From Reyranella humidisoli (GTDB taxonomy: Bacteria > Pseudomonadota > Alphaproteobacteria > Reyranellales > Reyranellaceae), in assembly GCF_019039055.1 (NCBI RefSeq), contig NZ_JAHOPB010000002.1, forward strand, positions 682,001 through 746,000: a stretch of DNA of 64,000 nucleotides. The letters run 5' to 3'. A program made the position numbers and the translations under genes. Below, piece after piece: positions 16,464 to 25,605 of the stretch. Positions within the stretch are counted from its first letter, which is position 1, and every line of letters begins with the position of its first letter. The notes under the pieces are model-generated. The model was not told the DNA's origin, made no database searches, and saw nothing but the letters and a program-made list of their open reading frames with translations.

Positions 16464-17455
16464 CAGCCAGGCAGCCCCGCACGATCGAGCGCCCGTTTGA
16501 AGGTCGCATGGTCGACATTGCCGCCGGAGCAGACGACGGCGACGGCCCGGCCCTTCACCGGCAGCTTGCCCGTGAGTGCCGCGGCCAGTGCCACGGCGCC
16601 GCCCGGTTCGAGCACCAGCTTGAACTCGCGGAAAGCGACTTCCATCGAATCCAGCACTTCCTCGTCCGTCACCACGAGGCCCGGCCCCAGCACCTGCTGC
16701 GCCAGCGGGAACGTGACGTCGCCTGGCGTGGGTGCCAGCAGGGCGTCGCAGATCGAGCCCGAGAGCTTTTCATTCTTCTGCTTCGTTCCCGCCGCCAGCG
16801 AGCGGGCGAGATCGTCGAAGCCGGCCGGCTCGCCGGCATGGACGCTCGTCGTCGGGCTGAGGCCCTTGACGCCCAGCGCCACGCCGGTCGCCAGCCCGCC
16901 ACCGGAGCAGGGCGCGGCGACCGCATCGAGCGTGACGCCCAGCGCCTTGGCCTGTTCGGCGATTTCGATGCCGGCCGTTCCCTGGCCGGTCAGGATCCAG
17001 GGATGATCGTAGGGCGGCACGATGGTGGCGCCGGTCTTCGCGGCGATGCCCTGGCCGATCTCCTCGCGGCTGTCCTTCACGCGATCGTAGAGCACGACCT
17101 CGGCGCCGCTCGCACGCGTGTTGGCCACCTTGAGCGCGGGTGCATCGGCCGGCATGACAATGGTGGCCTTTACGCCCAGCAGGCGCGCCGCCTCGGCCAG
17201 ACCCTGGGCGTGGTTGCCCGACGACCAGCCGACGACGCCCCTGGCGCGATCGGCCTCGGTCATGGAGGCGAGGAAATTATAGGCGCCGCGCAGCTTGAAC
17301 GAGCCGGTGCGCTGCAGGCACTCGGCCTTGAGGAACAGCCGGCCGCCCAGCTTGCGGTTGACGCGCTCGTTCTCGAGCAGCGGCGTGCGGATCGTCACGC
17401 CATCGAGGCGGCGGGCGGCGGCCTGGACGTCGGCAAAGGTCGGAAGCGCAGTCAT
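16463..17455 (-). CDS. PLP-dependent threonine/serine dehydratase
   Basis: A 330-residue fold-type II PLP enzyme. The PLP lysine lies in TGSFKLRGAYNF, SSGNHAQGLA binds the carboxylate, and CSGGGLATG binds the cofactor phosphate. No C-terminal ACT domain, so it resembles catabolic rather than biosynthetic threonine deaminase; serine racemase or hydroxyaspartate dehydratase are close alternatives. ATG 17455 is used because the ATGA overlap with the HAD gene stop sets it; the frame extends upstream only in the shadow of that gene. Confidence 0.87.
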   Translation of the reverse strand: MTALPTFADVQAAARRLDGVTIRTPLLENERVNRKLGGRLFLKAECLQRTGSFKLRGAYNFLASMTEADRARGVVGWSSGNHAQGLAEAARLLGVKATIVMPADAPALKVANTRASGAEVVLYDRVKDSREEIGQGIAAKTGATIVPPYDHPWILTGQGTAGIEIAEQAKALGVTLDAVAAPCSGGGLATGVALGVKGLSPTTSVHAGEPAGFDDLARSLAAGTKQKNEKLSGSICDALLAPTPGDVTFPLAQQVLGPGLVVTDEEVLDSMEVAFREFKLVLEPGGAVALAAALTGKLPVKGRAVAVVCSGGNVDHATFKRALDRAGLPG

Positions 17456-18141
17456 CGGGGAACACCAATCAGGTCGGGGAGGTCGGAAAGGTCGCGTACC
17501 TGGGCGGCCAGCACGCCCGGCAGTCTGTCGTCCGGCGCACCGGTCCGGTTCACCCAGACGGTACGGAAGCCGAATTGAGCGGCACCGTGGGCATCCCAGC
17601 AGTTCGACGACAGGAAGCACACTTTGTCGGGCGTTACGCCGAAGTGTTTCTCGACGAGGCGATAGACGCGTGGATCGGGCTTGAACGCCCCGACCTCATC
17701 GACGCTCAGCACCGCCTCGAATTGATTGGCGAGTTTCGATGCCGCGACCATCGGGTCGAGCATGCCTGGATTGCCGTTGGACAGGATCGCGCTGCGCATG
17801 CCGGCGCGTGACAGGCAGGCCAACATGCCGGGGACTTCGGGGAAGGGATCGAGCGCCAGGTAGGAGCCCATCAGCCGCTCGCGCACCGCGGGATCGGCAA
17901 TGCGGTGCGTGGCAAGGGAATGGTCGAGCGCTTCGCCTGTCACCTGCCAGAACGGCGCATAAGCGCCCATGGCGTTGCGTAGCCACGTGTACTGAATCTG
18001 CTTCTGCCGCCACATCTCCGACAGCGTTTCGGCGGAAGGCCCGACCGCCCTGCGATGCCGCGCCACCGCTGAATTGAAGTCGAACAGCGTGCCGTAGGCG
18101 TCGAAGACGCACATCTCGATGCCGGGCAGGGCAGCGGCCAT
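17452..18141 (-). CDS. Haloacid dehalogenase type II (HAD superfamily)
   Basis: A 229-residue HAD hydrolase of the L-2-haloacid dehalogenase group: nucleophile Asp in FDAYGTLFD (residues about 13–21), SNGNP as motif II, the Lys in GAFKPDPRVY, and SSNCWDAHGA, the type II dehalogenase SSNxWD motif. It would convert 2-haloalkanoates to 2-hydroxy acids, although many relatives have other substrates. First gene of an operon with the dehydratase and the cyclase. GGAG lies 8 bases before the ATG. The divergent YdhR-like gene starts only 40 bases away. Confidence 0.87.
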   Translation of the reverse strand: MAAALPGIEMCVFDAYGTLFDFNSAVARHRRAVGPSAETLSEMWRQKQIQYTWLRNAMGAYAPFWQVTGEALDHSLATHRIADPAVRERLMGSYLALDPFPEVPGMLACLSRAGMRSAILSNGNPGMLDPMVAASKLANQFEAVLSVDEVGAFKPDPRVYRLVEKHFGVTPDKVCFLSSNCWDAHGAAQFGFRTVWVNRTGAPDDRLPGVLAAQVRDLSDLPDLIGVPR

Positions 18142-18181
18142 TCAATTGCTCCAGGAGGTCGTAGACCGTAGGCTAACAAGC

Positions 18182-18493
18182 ATGTTCATCGCCATCGTTC
18201 AAATCCCCATGTCCAAGAGGCCGCGGGACGCCGCCGTCGAGGCCGCGCGAAAGTCCGCGCCCACCTACACCGCGCTCGGGGCCAAGGGCCTGTTGCGGAA
18301 GTATTACCTCAACGGCGAGGCGGGCGGCGGCGGAGTCTATCTCTGGGAATCGGAGGCGGCGGCGCGCGCCTGGTACACGCCGGAGTGGGAGACGCGCATG
18401 GAGACGGCGTTCGGCGCCAGGCCCACCGTCACCTACTATGACAATCATGTCGTGGTGGACAACGAGACGGGCCAGGTCCGCGTCGACGGCTGA
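18182..18493 (+). CDS. Small YdhR-like monooxygenase-fold protein
   Basis: A 103-residue protein starting MFIAIVQIPMSKRPRDAAVE and containing YLWESEAAARAWYTPEW, the pattern of the YdhR-type dimeric alpha+beta barrel proteins related to small cofactor-free monooxygenases. No catalytic residue can be assigned with confidence. It precedes an aldo/keto reductase by 35 bases and is probably co-transcribed with it. ATG 18182 is chosen because the longer frame overlaps the divergent HAD gene. Confidence 0.7.
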   Translation: MFIAIVQIPMSKRPRDAAVEAARKSAPTYTALGAKGLLRKYYLNGEAGGGGVYLWESEAAARAWYTPEWETRMETAFGARPTVTYYDNHVVVDNETGQVRVDG

Positions 18494-18528
18494 GCCGCGC
18501 TCCGAAGAAAATTTCAGGGAGGATTAAG

Positions 18529-19494
18529 ATGCAGAAGCGCAAGCTCGGCCGGACGGGCCTTGAGGTTTCGGTGCTGGGCTACGGCGCCGGCGCGGTGGGC
18601 GGCCTGTTCACCAAGGGCGCGGCGAACGATCAGGAGCGTGCCGTGGCGCGCGCGATCGAGGCCGGCGTCAACTATTTCGACACGGCGGCACGGTATGGCG
18701 ACGGCGAGTCGGAGCGCAATCTAGGCCGCGTGCTGAAGGCATTGAAGGCCGATGTCGTCGTCGGCACCAAGTTCCGCCTGACTGCCACGGATCGTGCCGA
18801 CGTCGCGGGCCTGATTGTCCGGTCGACCGAGGAGAGCCTGAAGCGGATGGGCCGCGACCATGTCGACCTGCTGCAGCTCCACAATCCGCTGGCGGCCGTG
18901 GACGGCGGCGACTCTCTCGACGTCGAGATCGCGCTCAACGAAGTGGTGCCCGCGCTGGAGAAGCTGCGCAGGCAGGGCAAGACGCGCTTCATCGGCTTCA
19001 GCGGCGTCGGTGAACCCGCCGCGCTCCTGAGGGCCGTCGACTCGAAGCTCTTCGACACGGTGCAGGTCGTCTACAACGCACTGAACCCCAGCGCCGGCGG
19101 CCCGATGCCCAAGGGCGCACCCGGCCTCGACTACGGCCGCCTGCTCGATCGCGCCAGGGCCGCCGACATGGGCACCATCGTCATCCGCGCGCTGGCTGGC
19201 GGCGCGCTCGCCGGCACCGCCGACCGTCATCCGCTGGCGCAGCAGCAGGTCCCGCCGATCGGGTCGGCCCCGGACTTCGCGGGCGACGTCGCGCGCGCAC
19301 AGAAGTTGGAGCCGCTGGTAAAGGAAGCAGGCGTCGCAAGCCTCACCGAACTCGGCGAACGCTTCGTGATTTCACACCCGAACGTGTCGACGATGCTGGT
19401 CGGCTACTCGACGATCCAGCACCTCGAAGAGGCGATCGCGGCAGTGGAGAAGGGGGCATTGCCGTCCTCTGTCGTGCAGCGCATCTCAGGATAG
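18529..19494 (+). CDS. Aldo/keto reductase
   Basis: A 321-residue NADPH-dependent AKR. Seen: RKLGRTGLEVSVLGYGAG at the start, the catalytic Asp/Tyr in NYFDTAARYGDGESE, the Lys in VVVGTKFRL, and DHVDLLQLHNP containing the catalytic His. The second half carries the C-terminal cofactor segment VSTMLVGYSTIQHLEEAI. It probably reduces an aldehyde or ketone in the cytosol; substrate not predictable. SD AGGGAGGA lies a few bases upstream. Confidence 0.88.
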   Translation: MQKRKLGRTGLEVSVLGYGAGAVGGLFTKGAANDQERAVARAIEAGVNYFDTAARYGDGESERNLGRVLKALKADVVVGTKFRLTATDRADVAGLIVRSTEESLKRMGRDHVDLLQLHNPLAAVDGGDSLDVEIALNEVVPALEKLRRQGKTRFIGFSGVGEPAALLRAVDSKLFDTVQVVYNALNPSAGGPMPKGAPGLDYGRLLDRARAADMGTIVIRALAGGALAGTADRHPLAQQQVPPIGSAPDFAGDVARAQKLEPLVKEAGVASLTELGERFVISHPNVSTMLVGYSTIQHLEEAIAAVEKGALPSSVVQRISG

Positions 19495-19527
19495 TTGCGC
19501 TCGCCCGCCAGCGACTCCGCGGTGTCT

Positions 19528-19974
19528 TCACCGGGCGAGTGCGTCGCGCGTCCAGCGTTCGATGGTACCCGCGTCCATGGCTCCCGACTGGCGAGCGATC
19601 TCCTTGCCTTGTCGGAACAGAATCATCGTCGGAATCCCCTGGATACCGAACCTTTGGGCAAGTTCCTGCTGGTCGTCCGTGTTCACCTTCGCGAGACGCA
19701 CGGAGGGTTCGAGGCGGGCTGCCGCCCGTTCGAACTGCGGCGCCATGGCCTTGCAGGGACCGCACCACGGTGCCCAGAAGTCCACCAGCAGCGGCAGTTC
19801 GGCCTTGCCGGCGTGGGCATCGAAGTTGCCTGACGCGAGGGCGACGGGATGGCCATCGAACAGTGGGGCACTGCACTGGCCGCATTTGCCGGCGCTGCCT
19901 CCATCGAGTTTCGCTCGCGGGAAGCGGTTCAGCGTGCTGCACTTGGGACAGGCGATGAGCAGGGTATCGGTCAT
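19528..19974 (-). CDS. trxC: Thioredoxin 2 (TrxC)
   Basis: A 148-residue thioredoxin with the TrxC-specific N-terminal zinc finger (CPKC near residue 9 and CGQC near residue 32) and the redox site WCGPC in LVDFWAPWCGPCKAM. TrxC reduces disulfides and is typically induced by oxidative stress. ATG 19974 with GAGG upstream begins exactly at the zinc domain; a longer frame adds 21 residues without homology. Convergent with the aldo/keto reductase, 33 bases apart. Confidence 0.93.
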   Translation of the reverse strand: MTDTLLIACPKCSTLNRFPRAKLDGGSAGKCGQCSAPLFDGHPVALASGNFDAHAGKAELPLLVDFWAPWCGPCKAMAPQFERAAARLEPSVRLAKVNTDDQQELAQRFGIQGIPTMILFRQGKEIARQSGAMDAGTIERWTRDALAR

Positions 19975-20079
19975 GGCGTACCTCAGATTCAAACCACGAT
20001 GCAGCCGAACGGAACGGCAGCCTTTGAGGCAGATCAACGCCGCGTCAGGCCGGACGTTTCCGGCAAAGGTGGTCGTTAC

Positions 20080-22170
20080 CTACGACCGTCCCGTCGCCGG
20101 CGGGACGCTGCGGAACTGGCCGTTCAGCCTGTCGCGATAGACGTTCACGCCTTCCATGATGCGCTGCACGTAGTTGCGCGTCTCGCGGAAGGGGATCATC
20201 TCGATCCAGTCGACCATGTCGATTTTGCCGGTGCGCGGGTCGCCGCCGGATTCCAGCCAGCGCGCCACGCGGTTGGGGCCGGCATTGTAGGCGGCGGCCG
20301 CGATCTCGTAGGAGCCGCCGAAGCGTTGCAGCATCTCGCCGAGATACTGGCTGCCGAGCTGGACGTTGTAGGCGGGATCGCGCGTGAGCTTGTCCTGGAT
20401 GAACGGCACCTTGAGGCGGCCCGCGACGTCGCGCGCCGTGCCGGGCAGAAGCTGCATCAGGCCGAGTGCGCCCGAGGTCGAGACGGCGCCGGCGTTGAAC
20501 GAGCTTTCCTGCTTGGTGAGCGCCAGCGCGAGCGCGCGCTCGACAGAGCCGGTGGGGCCAAGGTCGACGATCGGGAAGGCCGCATCGAACAGCACCACGC
20601 CGTTCTCCGCGCCGCGTCGCGCCACGGTGAGGCCGACGTCGGGCCGCTTCAGGTCGAGGGCGAGCTGGGACAGCAATGCCACTTCACCCGGCGCCGTGAT
20701 CGCACGTGCGAGGCGCAGCAGGAAGGGCCGGGCGCGGTCGTAGTCTCCGGCCTGGCCGAGATAGCGCGCCATGACCGCGAGCTCGCGGCCGCCCAGCGAC
20801 TGCTTATCGGCCTCGGTGGGAACGGGATCGACCGGTAGTTTCGGGTTTACGCCCTGAAGCTTCTTGGCGGCGAGCTGGCCATAGAAGGTCTGGCCGAAGC
20901 CGGCGGCGCGCGCATACCAGTCGTTGGCGTCCTTGGTCTGCTTGGCCGCCTCGTAGGTGCGGGCGAGCCAGTAGGCGCCGCGGCTCTTCGAGATGTCGGT
21001 CGAGACGCCATCGTACAGCGTGGAGAAATGTTTCAGCGCGTCGGCCGGCTTCTTCAGCTGGCGCAGCGCGATCCAGCCCGCGAGGAACTCGCCCTCGGCG
21101 AAGGCGACGCCCTTGGTCAGTCCGTGATTGACGGCGACGGCATAGGCGTCGGCCGGCCGGTTGGCATCCAGCAGGGCACGGACGACCAGATTGCGCTCGT
21201 TCCACCAGGCGTCGGTCTGGTTGGGTATGGAGCCGGAAAGAGCGGCCTTGGCCTCGTCGAGCGTGCCATTGCGGCGCACCCACTGCATGCGTTCGAAGCG
21301 GAGCTGAGGTTCGGCGAGTCGTGCCGGCGCAAGGGCCTTCAGGAGCGTGCCGGCATCGGCTGCTTTCGCCGCCATCGCAAGACGGGCATTGGCGATCGGC
21401 TGGTAGTCGGGCGGCAGCTTCGGCACGAGATCGCGCGCGACCTGATGGCGGCCTTCGCGGAAGATCCGGTCGAAGCGCGCGACCTGATCGGGGCCGGTCA
21501 GGAACTGGGCGTAGCGATTGAGGAAATCGTTCTCGTCGGAGCCGCGCAAGGTGGCGTTCTGCCAAGTGTCGCGTGCGAAACGGGCAACGTCGCCCGGCGC
21601 CGCGGTGCCGGCCGCCTCCAGCCGGCGCATGTGGCCGGTGCTGGTAAGGGGCGGGAAGGCCGTGAAATAGCGGACCACTTCGGTCGCTTGCGCCTCGGGG
21701 CCGATCCGTTCCTCGGCCTGACGGCGGAGGACTTCGGGCTCGGGCCAGTCGGGCTGCTCGCGCAGGAAGCGCCAGGTGTCGGCAAAGCTCGCCTCGGTCC
21801 GGGGCGCGGCCCGCAGGATGCTCCAGGCGACGTAACGGTCGAGCAAAGTGTTGCGGAAATTGGCGACGGCGGCGCGCGCGTCGGCCCAGCGGCTGTCATC
21901 GATCGCCTTGAGCGCGGCCGTGAAGGCGGCCGTTTCCGCGGCATTGAGCGGATTTGCGGCGACGGCGGGCCGCGTCGCAGACGGCGTCGCGGTGCCGCCT
22001 CCCTGCACGGTCGGTGCGGGGGAGGGCGTCGATGCCGTCGGAGGCGATGGCTTCTCGACGTCGCCCGGCAACCGCCGGACGCCGGTCGTGGGGGCCGCCG
22101 TCTGGGCCAGGGCAGGGGTTGCCGCGAGCAGGACCGCCAGCAGGATGAGGGGGGATTTCTTGTTATTCAC
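20080..22170 (-). CDS. Slt70-like soluble lytic murein transglycosylase
   Basis: A 696-residue periplasmic enzyme. A Sec signal (NNKKSPLILLAVLLAATPAL) is followed by a Pro/Thr-rich linker, a long alpha-superhelical U-like domain, and a C-terminal SLT domain with catalytic Glu555 in KQESSFNAGAVSTSGALGLM and the AAAYNAGPNRVARWL motif. It cleaves peptidoglycan to 1,6-anhydromuropeptides. It begins with GTG at 22170 with no good SD. It is divergent from dapA, sharing 111 bases of upstream DNA; slt next to dapA–smpB is, as I recall, a common alphaproteobacterial arrangement. Confidence 0.92.
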   Translation of the reverse strand: MNNKKSPLILLAVLLAATPALAQTAAPTTGVRRLPGDVEKPSPPTASTPSPAPTVQGGGTATPSATRPAVAANPLNAAETAAFTAALKAIDDSRWADARAAVANFRNTLLDRYVAWSILRAAPRTEASFADTWRFLREQPDWPEPEVLRRQAEERIGPEAQATEVVRYFTAFPPLTSTGHMRRLEAAGTAAPGDVARFARDTWQNATLRGSDENDFLNRYAQFLTGPDQVARFDRIFREGRHQVARDLVPKLPPDYQPIANARLAMAAKAADAGTLLKALAPARLAEPQLRFERMQWVRRNGTLDEAKAALSGSIPNQTDAWWNERNLVVRALLDANRPADAYAVAVNHGLTKGVAFAEGEFLAGWIALRQLKKPADALKHFSTLYDGVSTDISKSRGAYWLARTYEAAKQTKDANDWYARAAGFGQTFYGQLAAKKLQGVNPKLPVDPVPTEADKQSLGGRELAVMARYLGQAGDYDRARPFLLRLARAITAPGEVALLSQLALDLKRPDVGLTVARRGAENGVVLFDAAFPIVDLGPTGSVERALALALTKQESSFNAGAVSTSGALGLMQLLPGTARDVAGRLKVPFIQDKLTRDPAYNVQLGSQYLGEMLQRFGGSYEIAAAAYNAGPNRVARWLESGGDPRTGKIDMVDWIEMIPFRETRNYVQRIMEGVNVYRDRLNGQFRSVPPATGRS

Positions 22171-22281
22171 GCGAGGAATCGTAGGCAGGCAGTTGCGGCA
22201 TCACAATGGCAAGTTGCTCACCTTGCAGCGCCAAACCCCGGGGCTTAAGGTAGATTGTTAAGGGAAAATCGGAGGAAGACC

Positions 22282-23160
22282 ATGTTCACCGGATCGCTCG
22301 TTGCGCTGATTACACCGTTCAAGAACGGATCGGTGGACGAGAAGGGATTCGAGAAGTTCGTGGCCTGGCAGATCAAGGAAGGCACCGACGGGCTGGTCCC
22401 GTGCGGCACCACCGGCGAATCGCCCACCCTCTCGATGGAAGAGCACAAGCGCGTCATCGAAATCTGCATCAGCGCGGCCAAGGGTTCGGGCGTGCCGGTG
22501 ATCGCCGGGACCGGCTCGAACTCCACCGCCGAGGCGATTGAACTCACGCAGCATGCCAAGAAGGTCGGCGCCGACGCCGCCATGCTGGTCGTGCCTTACT
22601 ACAACAAGCCGACACAGGAAGGCCTGTTTCAGCATTTCAAGGCGGTGGCCGAAGCCGTCGACATTCCGATCCTGCTCTACAATGTGCCGCCCCGCACCGG
22701 CGGCGACATGCATGTCGAGACCGTGATCCGCCTCAGCCAGGTCAGGAACATCGTCGGCATCAAGGACGCCAGCTACGACATGGCGCGCCCGACGCTGACC
22801 CGCCTCAAGGCGAAGAAGGGTTTTGTCCAGCTGTCGGGCGAGGATGCGAGCGCGCTCGGTTTCCTGGCGCAGGGCGGCGACGGCTGCATCTCGGTGACGG
22901 CCAATGTCGCGCCGCGCCTCTGCGGCGATATGCACGATGCGTGGAAGAAGCGCGATCTCGACAAGGCGTTCGAACTGCAGGACCGGCTGATGCCGCTGCA
23001 CAAGGCGATGTTCTGCGAGACCAGCCCGGGCCCGGTGAAGTACGCCGCCGAGCTGATCGGCCAGTGCAGCGCCGAGATGCGACTGCCGATGGTGCCGATC
23101 GCGGAGAGCAGCAAGAAGGCCGTCCACGAGGCCATGGTCCACGCCGGCCTCATCAACTAG
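22282..23160 (+). CDS. dapA: 4-hydroxy-tetrahydrodipicolinate synthase
   Basis: A 292-residue aldolase-type enzyme condensing pyruvate with aspartate semialdehyde in lysine and diaminopimelate synthesis. Seen: [17 protein letters not shown], the pyruvate-binding [11 protein letters not shown], the catalytic Tyr in [12 protein letters not shown], and the Schiff-base Lys in [13 protein letters not shown] 22282 has GGAGGAAG directly upstream; a longer frame adds nine non-conserved residues. Followed by smpB 31 bases later. Confidence 0.95.
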   Translation: MFTGSLVALITPFKNGSVDEKGFEKFVAWQIKEGTDGLVPCGTTGESPTLSMEEHKRVIEICISAAKGSGVPVIAGTGSNSTAEAIELTQHAKKVGADAAMLVVPYYNKPTQEGLFQHFKAVAEAVDIPILLYNVPPRTGGDMHVETVIRLSQVRNIVGIKDASYDMARPTLTRLKAKKGFVQLSGEDASALGFLAQGGDGCISVTANVAPRLCGDMHDAWKKRDLDKAFELQDRLMPLHKAMFCETSPGPVKYAAELIGQCSAEMRLPMVPIAESSKKAVHEAMVHAGLIN

Positions 23161-23191
23161 AAGCAGAGCTTCACCAACTCGCGAGCGTCCT

Positions 23192-23665
23192 GTGGCCAAT
23201 AAACCGGAACTGGACCGCACCGTTGTGGCCCAGAACCGCAAGGCGCGGCACAACTACTTCATCGAGGAAACCTTCGAGGCCGGTCTGGCACTGACCGGCA
23301 CCGAGGTGAAGTCGCTGCGCGGCGGCCGCAGCACGATCGCCGAATCCTACGTGACGGAGGAGGGCGGCGAGGCCTGGCTGGTCAACGCCAACATCCCTAT
23401 CTACGCCTCGGGCAATCGCAACAATCACGAGCCGCGCCGGGCACGGAAGCTGCTGCTGCATCGCGGCCAGATCAACAAACTGATCGGCGCCATCCAGCGC
23501 GAGGGCCGCACCGTCGTGCCGCTGCAGGTCTATTTCAATCCGCGCGGCCGCGCCAAGATCGAGATCGCGCTGGCCACCGGCAAGCAGGCCCATGACAAGC
23601 GTCAATCCATCAAGGATCGTGACTGGCAGCGCCAGCGCGCCCGGATGATGTCGACCCGCCGGTAA
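23192..23665 (+). CDS. smpB: SsrA-binding protein SmpB
   Basis: A 157-residue tmRNA partner in trans-translation. Family features are clear: [34 protein letters not shown], and the basic C-terminal tail with [15 protein letters not shown]. It starts with GTG 23192. The tmRNA gene itself is not in this window. Downstream SDR gene starts 18 bases later behind its own AAGGAGAG. Confidence 0.96.
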   Translation: MANKPELDRTVVAQNRKARHNYFIEETFEAGLALTGTEVKSLRGGRSTIAESYVTEEGGEAWLVNANIPIYASGNRNNHEPRRARKLLLHRGQINKLIGAIQREGRTVVPLQVYFNPRGRAKIEIALATGKQAHDKRQSIKDRDWQRQRARMMSTRR

Positions 23666-23683
23666 GGCGAAGGAGAGCAGGCG

Positions 23684-24355
23684 ATGAGTACAGTTCTGAT
23701 CACCGGGGCCGCTCGCGGGCTGGGGCTCGACTTCGTGAAGCAGTACGCGGCCAAGGGCTGGAAGGTGCATGCCTGTGCCCGCACCCCCGAGGCGTTGAAG
23801 CAGGTCAAGGGCGATATCCACGCCCACAAGCTCGAAGTGACCGACTACGACGCGGTGAAAGAGCTGGCGGCCAGCCTGAAGGGCGAGGCGATCGACGTGT
23901 TGATCTGCAACGCCGGCGTGGCGGGCCGCGAGGCCGGCGACCTCGGCCGCATCGATCCCCAGGTCTGGCGCGACACGTTCGAGGTGAATGCGCTGGCGCC
24001 GCTGATGATGGCCGAGGCCTTCGTCGATCATGTGGCGGCCTCGAAGGATCGCAAGCTGGTGGCGATCTCCAGCCGGCTGGGCAGCATCACGCACAACGAT
24101 GGTGCGCGGTACGCCTATCGCGCCAGCAAGACGGCGCTCAACATGGAATGGAAGAGCCTGTCGAAGGACACCGCCGCCAAGGGCCTGATCTGCGTCGTCC
24201 TGCATCCGGGCTGGGTGCAGACCGACATGGGCGGCGGCAGCGCCACCCTCACCATCGATCAGAGCGTACCCGCCATGGTGAAGGTGATCGACGGCTTGAA
24301 GCCTGCCGACAACGGCCGGTTCTTCAACTACGACGGCGCCGAGCTGCCCTGGTAG
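23684..24355 (+). CDS. Short-chain dehydrogenase/reductase, carbonyl reductase-like
   Basis: A 223-residue SDR. The nucleotide site TGAARGLGLDF, ICNAGVAG and the catalytic Tyr/Lys in YAYRASKTALNMEW are all present, as are the Ser region (ISSRLGSI) and PGWVQTDMGG. It resembles the short carbonyl-reductase or C-factor-like SDRs. Substrate unknown. The acyl-CoA dehydrogenase start follows its stop by only two bases, suggesting a shared transcript. Confidence 0.88.
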   Translation: MSTVLITGAARGLGLDFVKQYAAKGWKVHACARTPEALKQVKGDIHAHKLEVTDYDAVKELAASLKGEAIDVLICNAGVAGREAGDLGRIDPQVWRDTFEVNALAPLMMAEAFVDHVAASKDRKLVAISSRLGSITHNDGARYAYRASKTALNMEWKSLSKDTAAKGLICVVLHPGWVQTDMGGGSATLTIDQSVPAMVKVIDGLKPADNGRFFNYDGAELPW

Positions 24356-24357
24356 CC

Positions 24358-25494
24358 ATGCTGCTCAACGAAGAACAGACGCTCATCCGCGACACCGCCC
24401 GCGCCTTCGCGCAGGAGCAGGTGCTTCCGCATGTGCGGGCCTGGGAAGCGGCCGGCGAGATTCCGCGCTCGCTACTGGCCGAAATGGGTCGCCTCGGCTT
24501 CATGGGCATGACGGTGCCGGCCGAATGGGGCGGCGCCGGCGCCGACATGGTGTCCTACGTGCTAGCGCTCGAGGAGATCGCCGCCGCCGACGGCGGACTT
24601 TCCACGGTGATGAGCGTCAACAACTCCCCGGATTGTGCGGCGCTGCTGGCCTACGGCTCGCCGGAGCAGAAGGAGAAGTGGTTGAAGCCGCTGGCTCGCG
24701 GCGAGACGCTGGGCGCCTTCTGCCTCACCGAACCGCACGCGGGCTCCGACGCGTCGAACCTCAAGACGCGCGCCGAGAAGCGCGGCAACGGCTGGGTGCT
24801 GAACGGGGTGAAACAGTTCATCACCTCCGGCCGCACGGCGGACATGGCGCTGGTCTTTGCCGTGACCGACCCGTCGTCCTCGAAGCGTGGCATCTCCTGC
24901 TTCATCGTGCCGACGGATGCACCGGGCTATCGCGTGGCGTCGGTCGAGAAGAAGCTCGGCCAGAAATCCTCCGATACCTGCCAGATCGCCTTCGAGGACT
25001 GCACGGTCGGCGCCGACGCCATGCTGGGCGAAGAGGGCGAGGGCTACCGGGTGGCGTTGGCCAACCTGTCGGTGGGCCGCATCGGCATCGCGGCGCAGTC
25101 GGTCGGCATGGCGCGGGCTGCGTTCGAGGCCGCACGCAGCTACGCGCAGGAACGCGAGGCCTTCGGCACCAGGATCGTGAACCACCAGGCCGTCCTGTTC
25201 CGGCTGGCCGACATGGCGACCAAGATCACCGTCGCCCGGCAGATGGTCCTGCATGCGGCAACGCTGCGCGATGCTGGCCGTCCATGCCTCACCGAGGCCG
25301 CAATGGCGAAGCTCTATGCGTCCGAGATGGCCGAGGAAGTGTGCTCGGCCGCAATTCAGATCCACGGCGGCTATGGATACGTTTCCGATTACCTGGTGGA
25401 GAAGATCTGGCGCGACGTTCGCGTCTGCCAGATCTACGAGGGCACCAGCGACGTGCAACGCATCCTGATCGGCCGTGGTTTGGCAGCGTTATAG
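24358..25494 (+). CDS. Acyl-CoA dehydrogenase
   Basis: A 378-residue FAD acyl-CoA dehydrogenase of usual length. Seen: FCLTEPHAGSDASNLKTRA (flavin contact), the mid-domain QKSSDTCQIAFEDC, QEREAFGTRIVNHQAVLFRL, and the C-terminal IYEGTSDVQRILIGR carrying the catalytic-base region. Upstream of the methylcrotonyl-CoA carboxylase genes it could serve as isovaleryl-CoA dehydrogenase, though a short- or branched-chain specificity cannot be read from the sequence. ATG 24358 is set by the SDR stop. Confidence 0.9.
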   Translation: MLLNEEQTLIRDTARAFAQEQVLPHVRAWEAAGEIPRSLLAEMGRLGFMGMTVPAEWGGAGADMVSYVLALEEIAAADGGLSTVMSVNNSPDCAALLAYGSPEQKEKWLKPLARGETLGAFCLTEPHAGSDASNLKTRAEKRGNGWVLNGVKQFITSGRTADMALVFAVTDPSSSKRGISCFIVPTDAPGYRVASVEKKLGQKSSDTCQIAFEDCTVGADAMLGEEGEGYRVALANLSVGRIGIAAQSVGMARAAFEAARSYAQEREAFGTRIVNHQAVLFRLADMATKITVARQMVLHAATLRDAGRPCLTEAAMAKLYASEMAEEVCSAAIQIHGGYGYVSDYLVEKIWRDVRVCQIYEGTSDVQRILIGRGLAAL

Positions 25495-25605
25495 GGCTCG
25501 TCTTTCACTTGTCCCCCCGCACACCGCGTGCCAACATCATCTGGTGTGAAGGCCGCAGCAAGCGGTTTTGGGGGCTTGGGGGAGCCGGGCGACGGATGGT
25601 CGGTC

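Noticed and set aside
25553..25569. CCGC-AGCAA-GCGG-TTTT as an intrinsic terminator after the acyl-CoA dehydrogenase
   Set aside because: The stem is only 4 bp, too short to be convincing in this GC-rich background.
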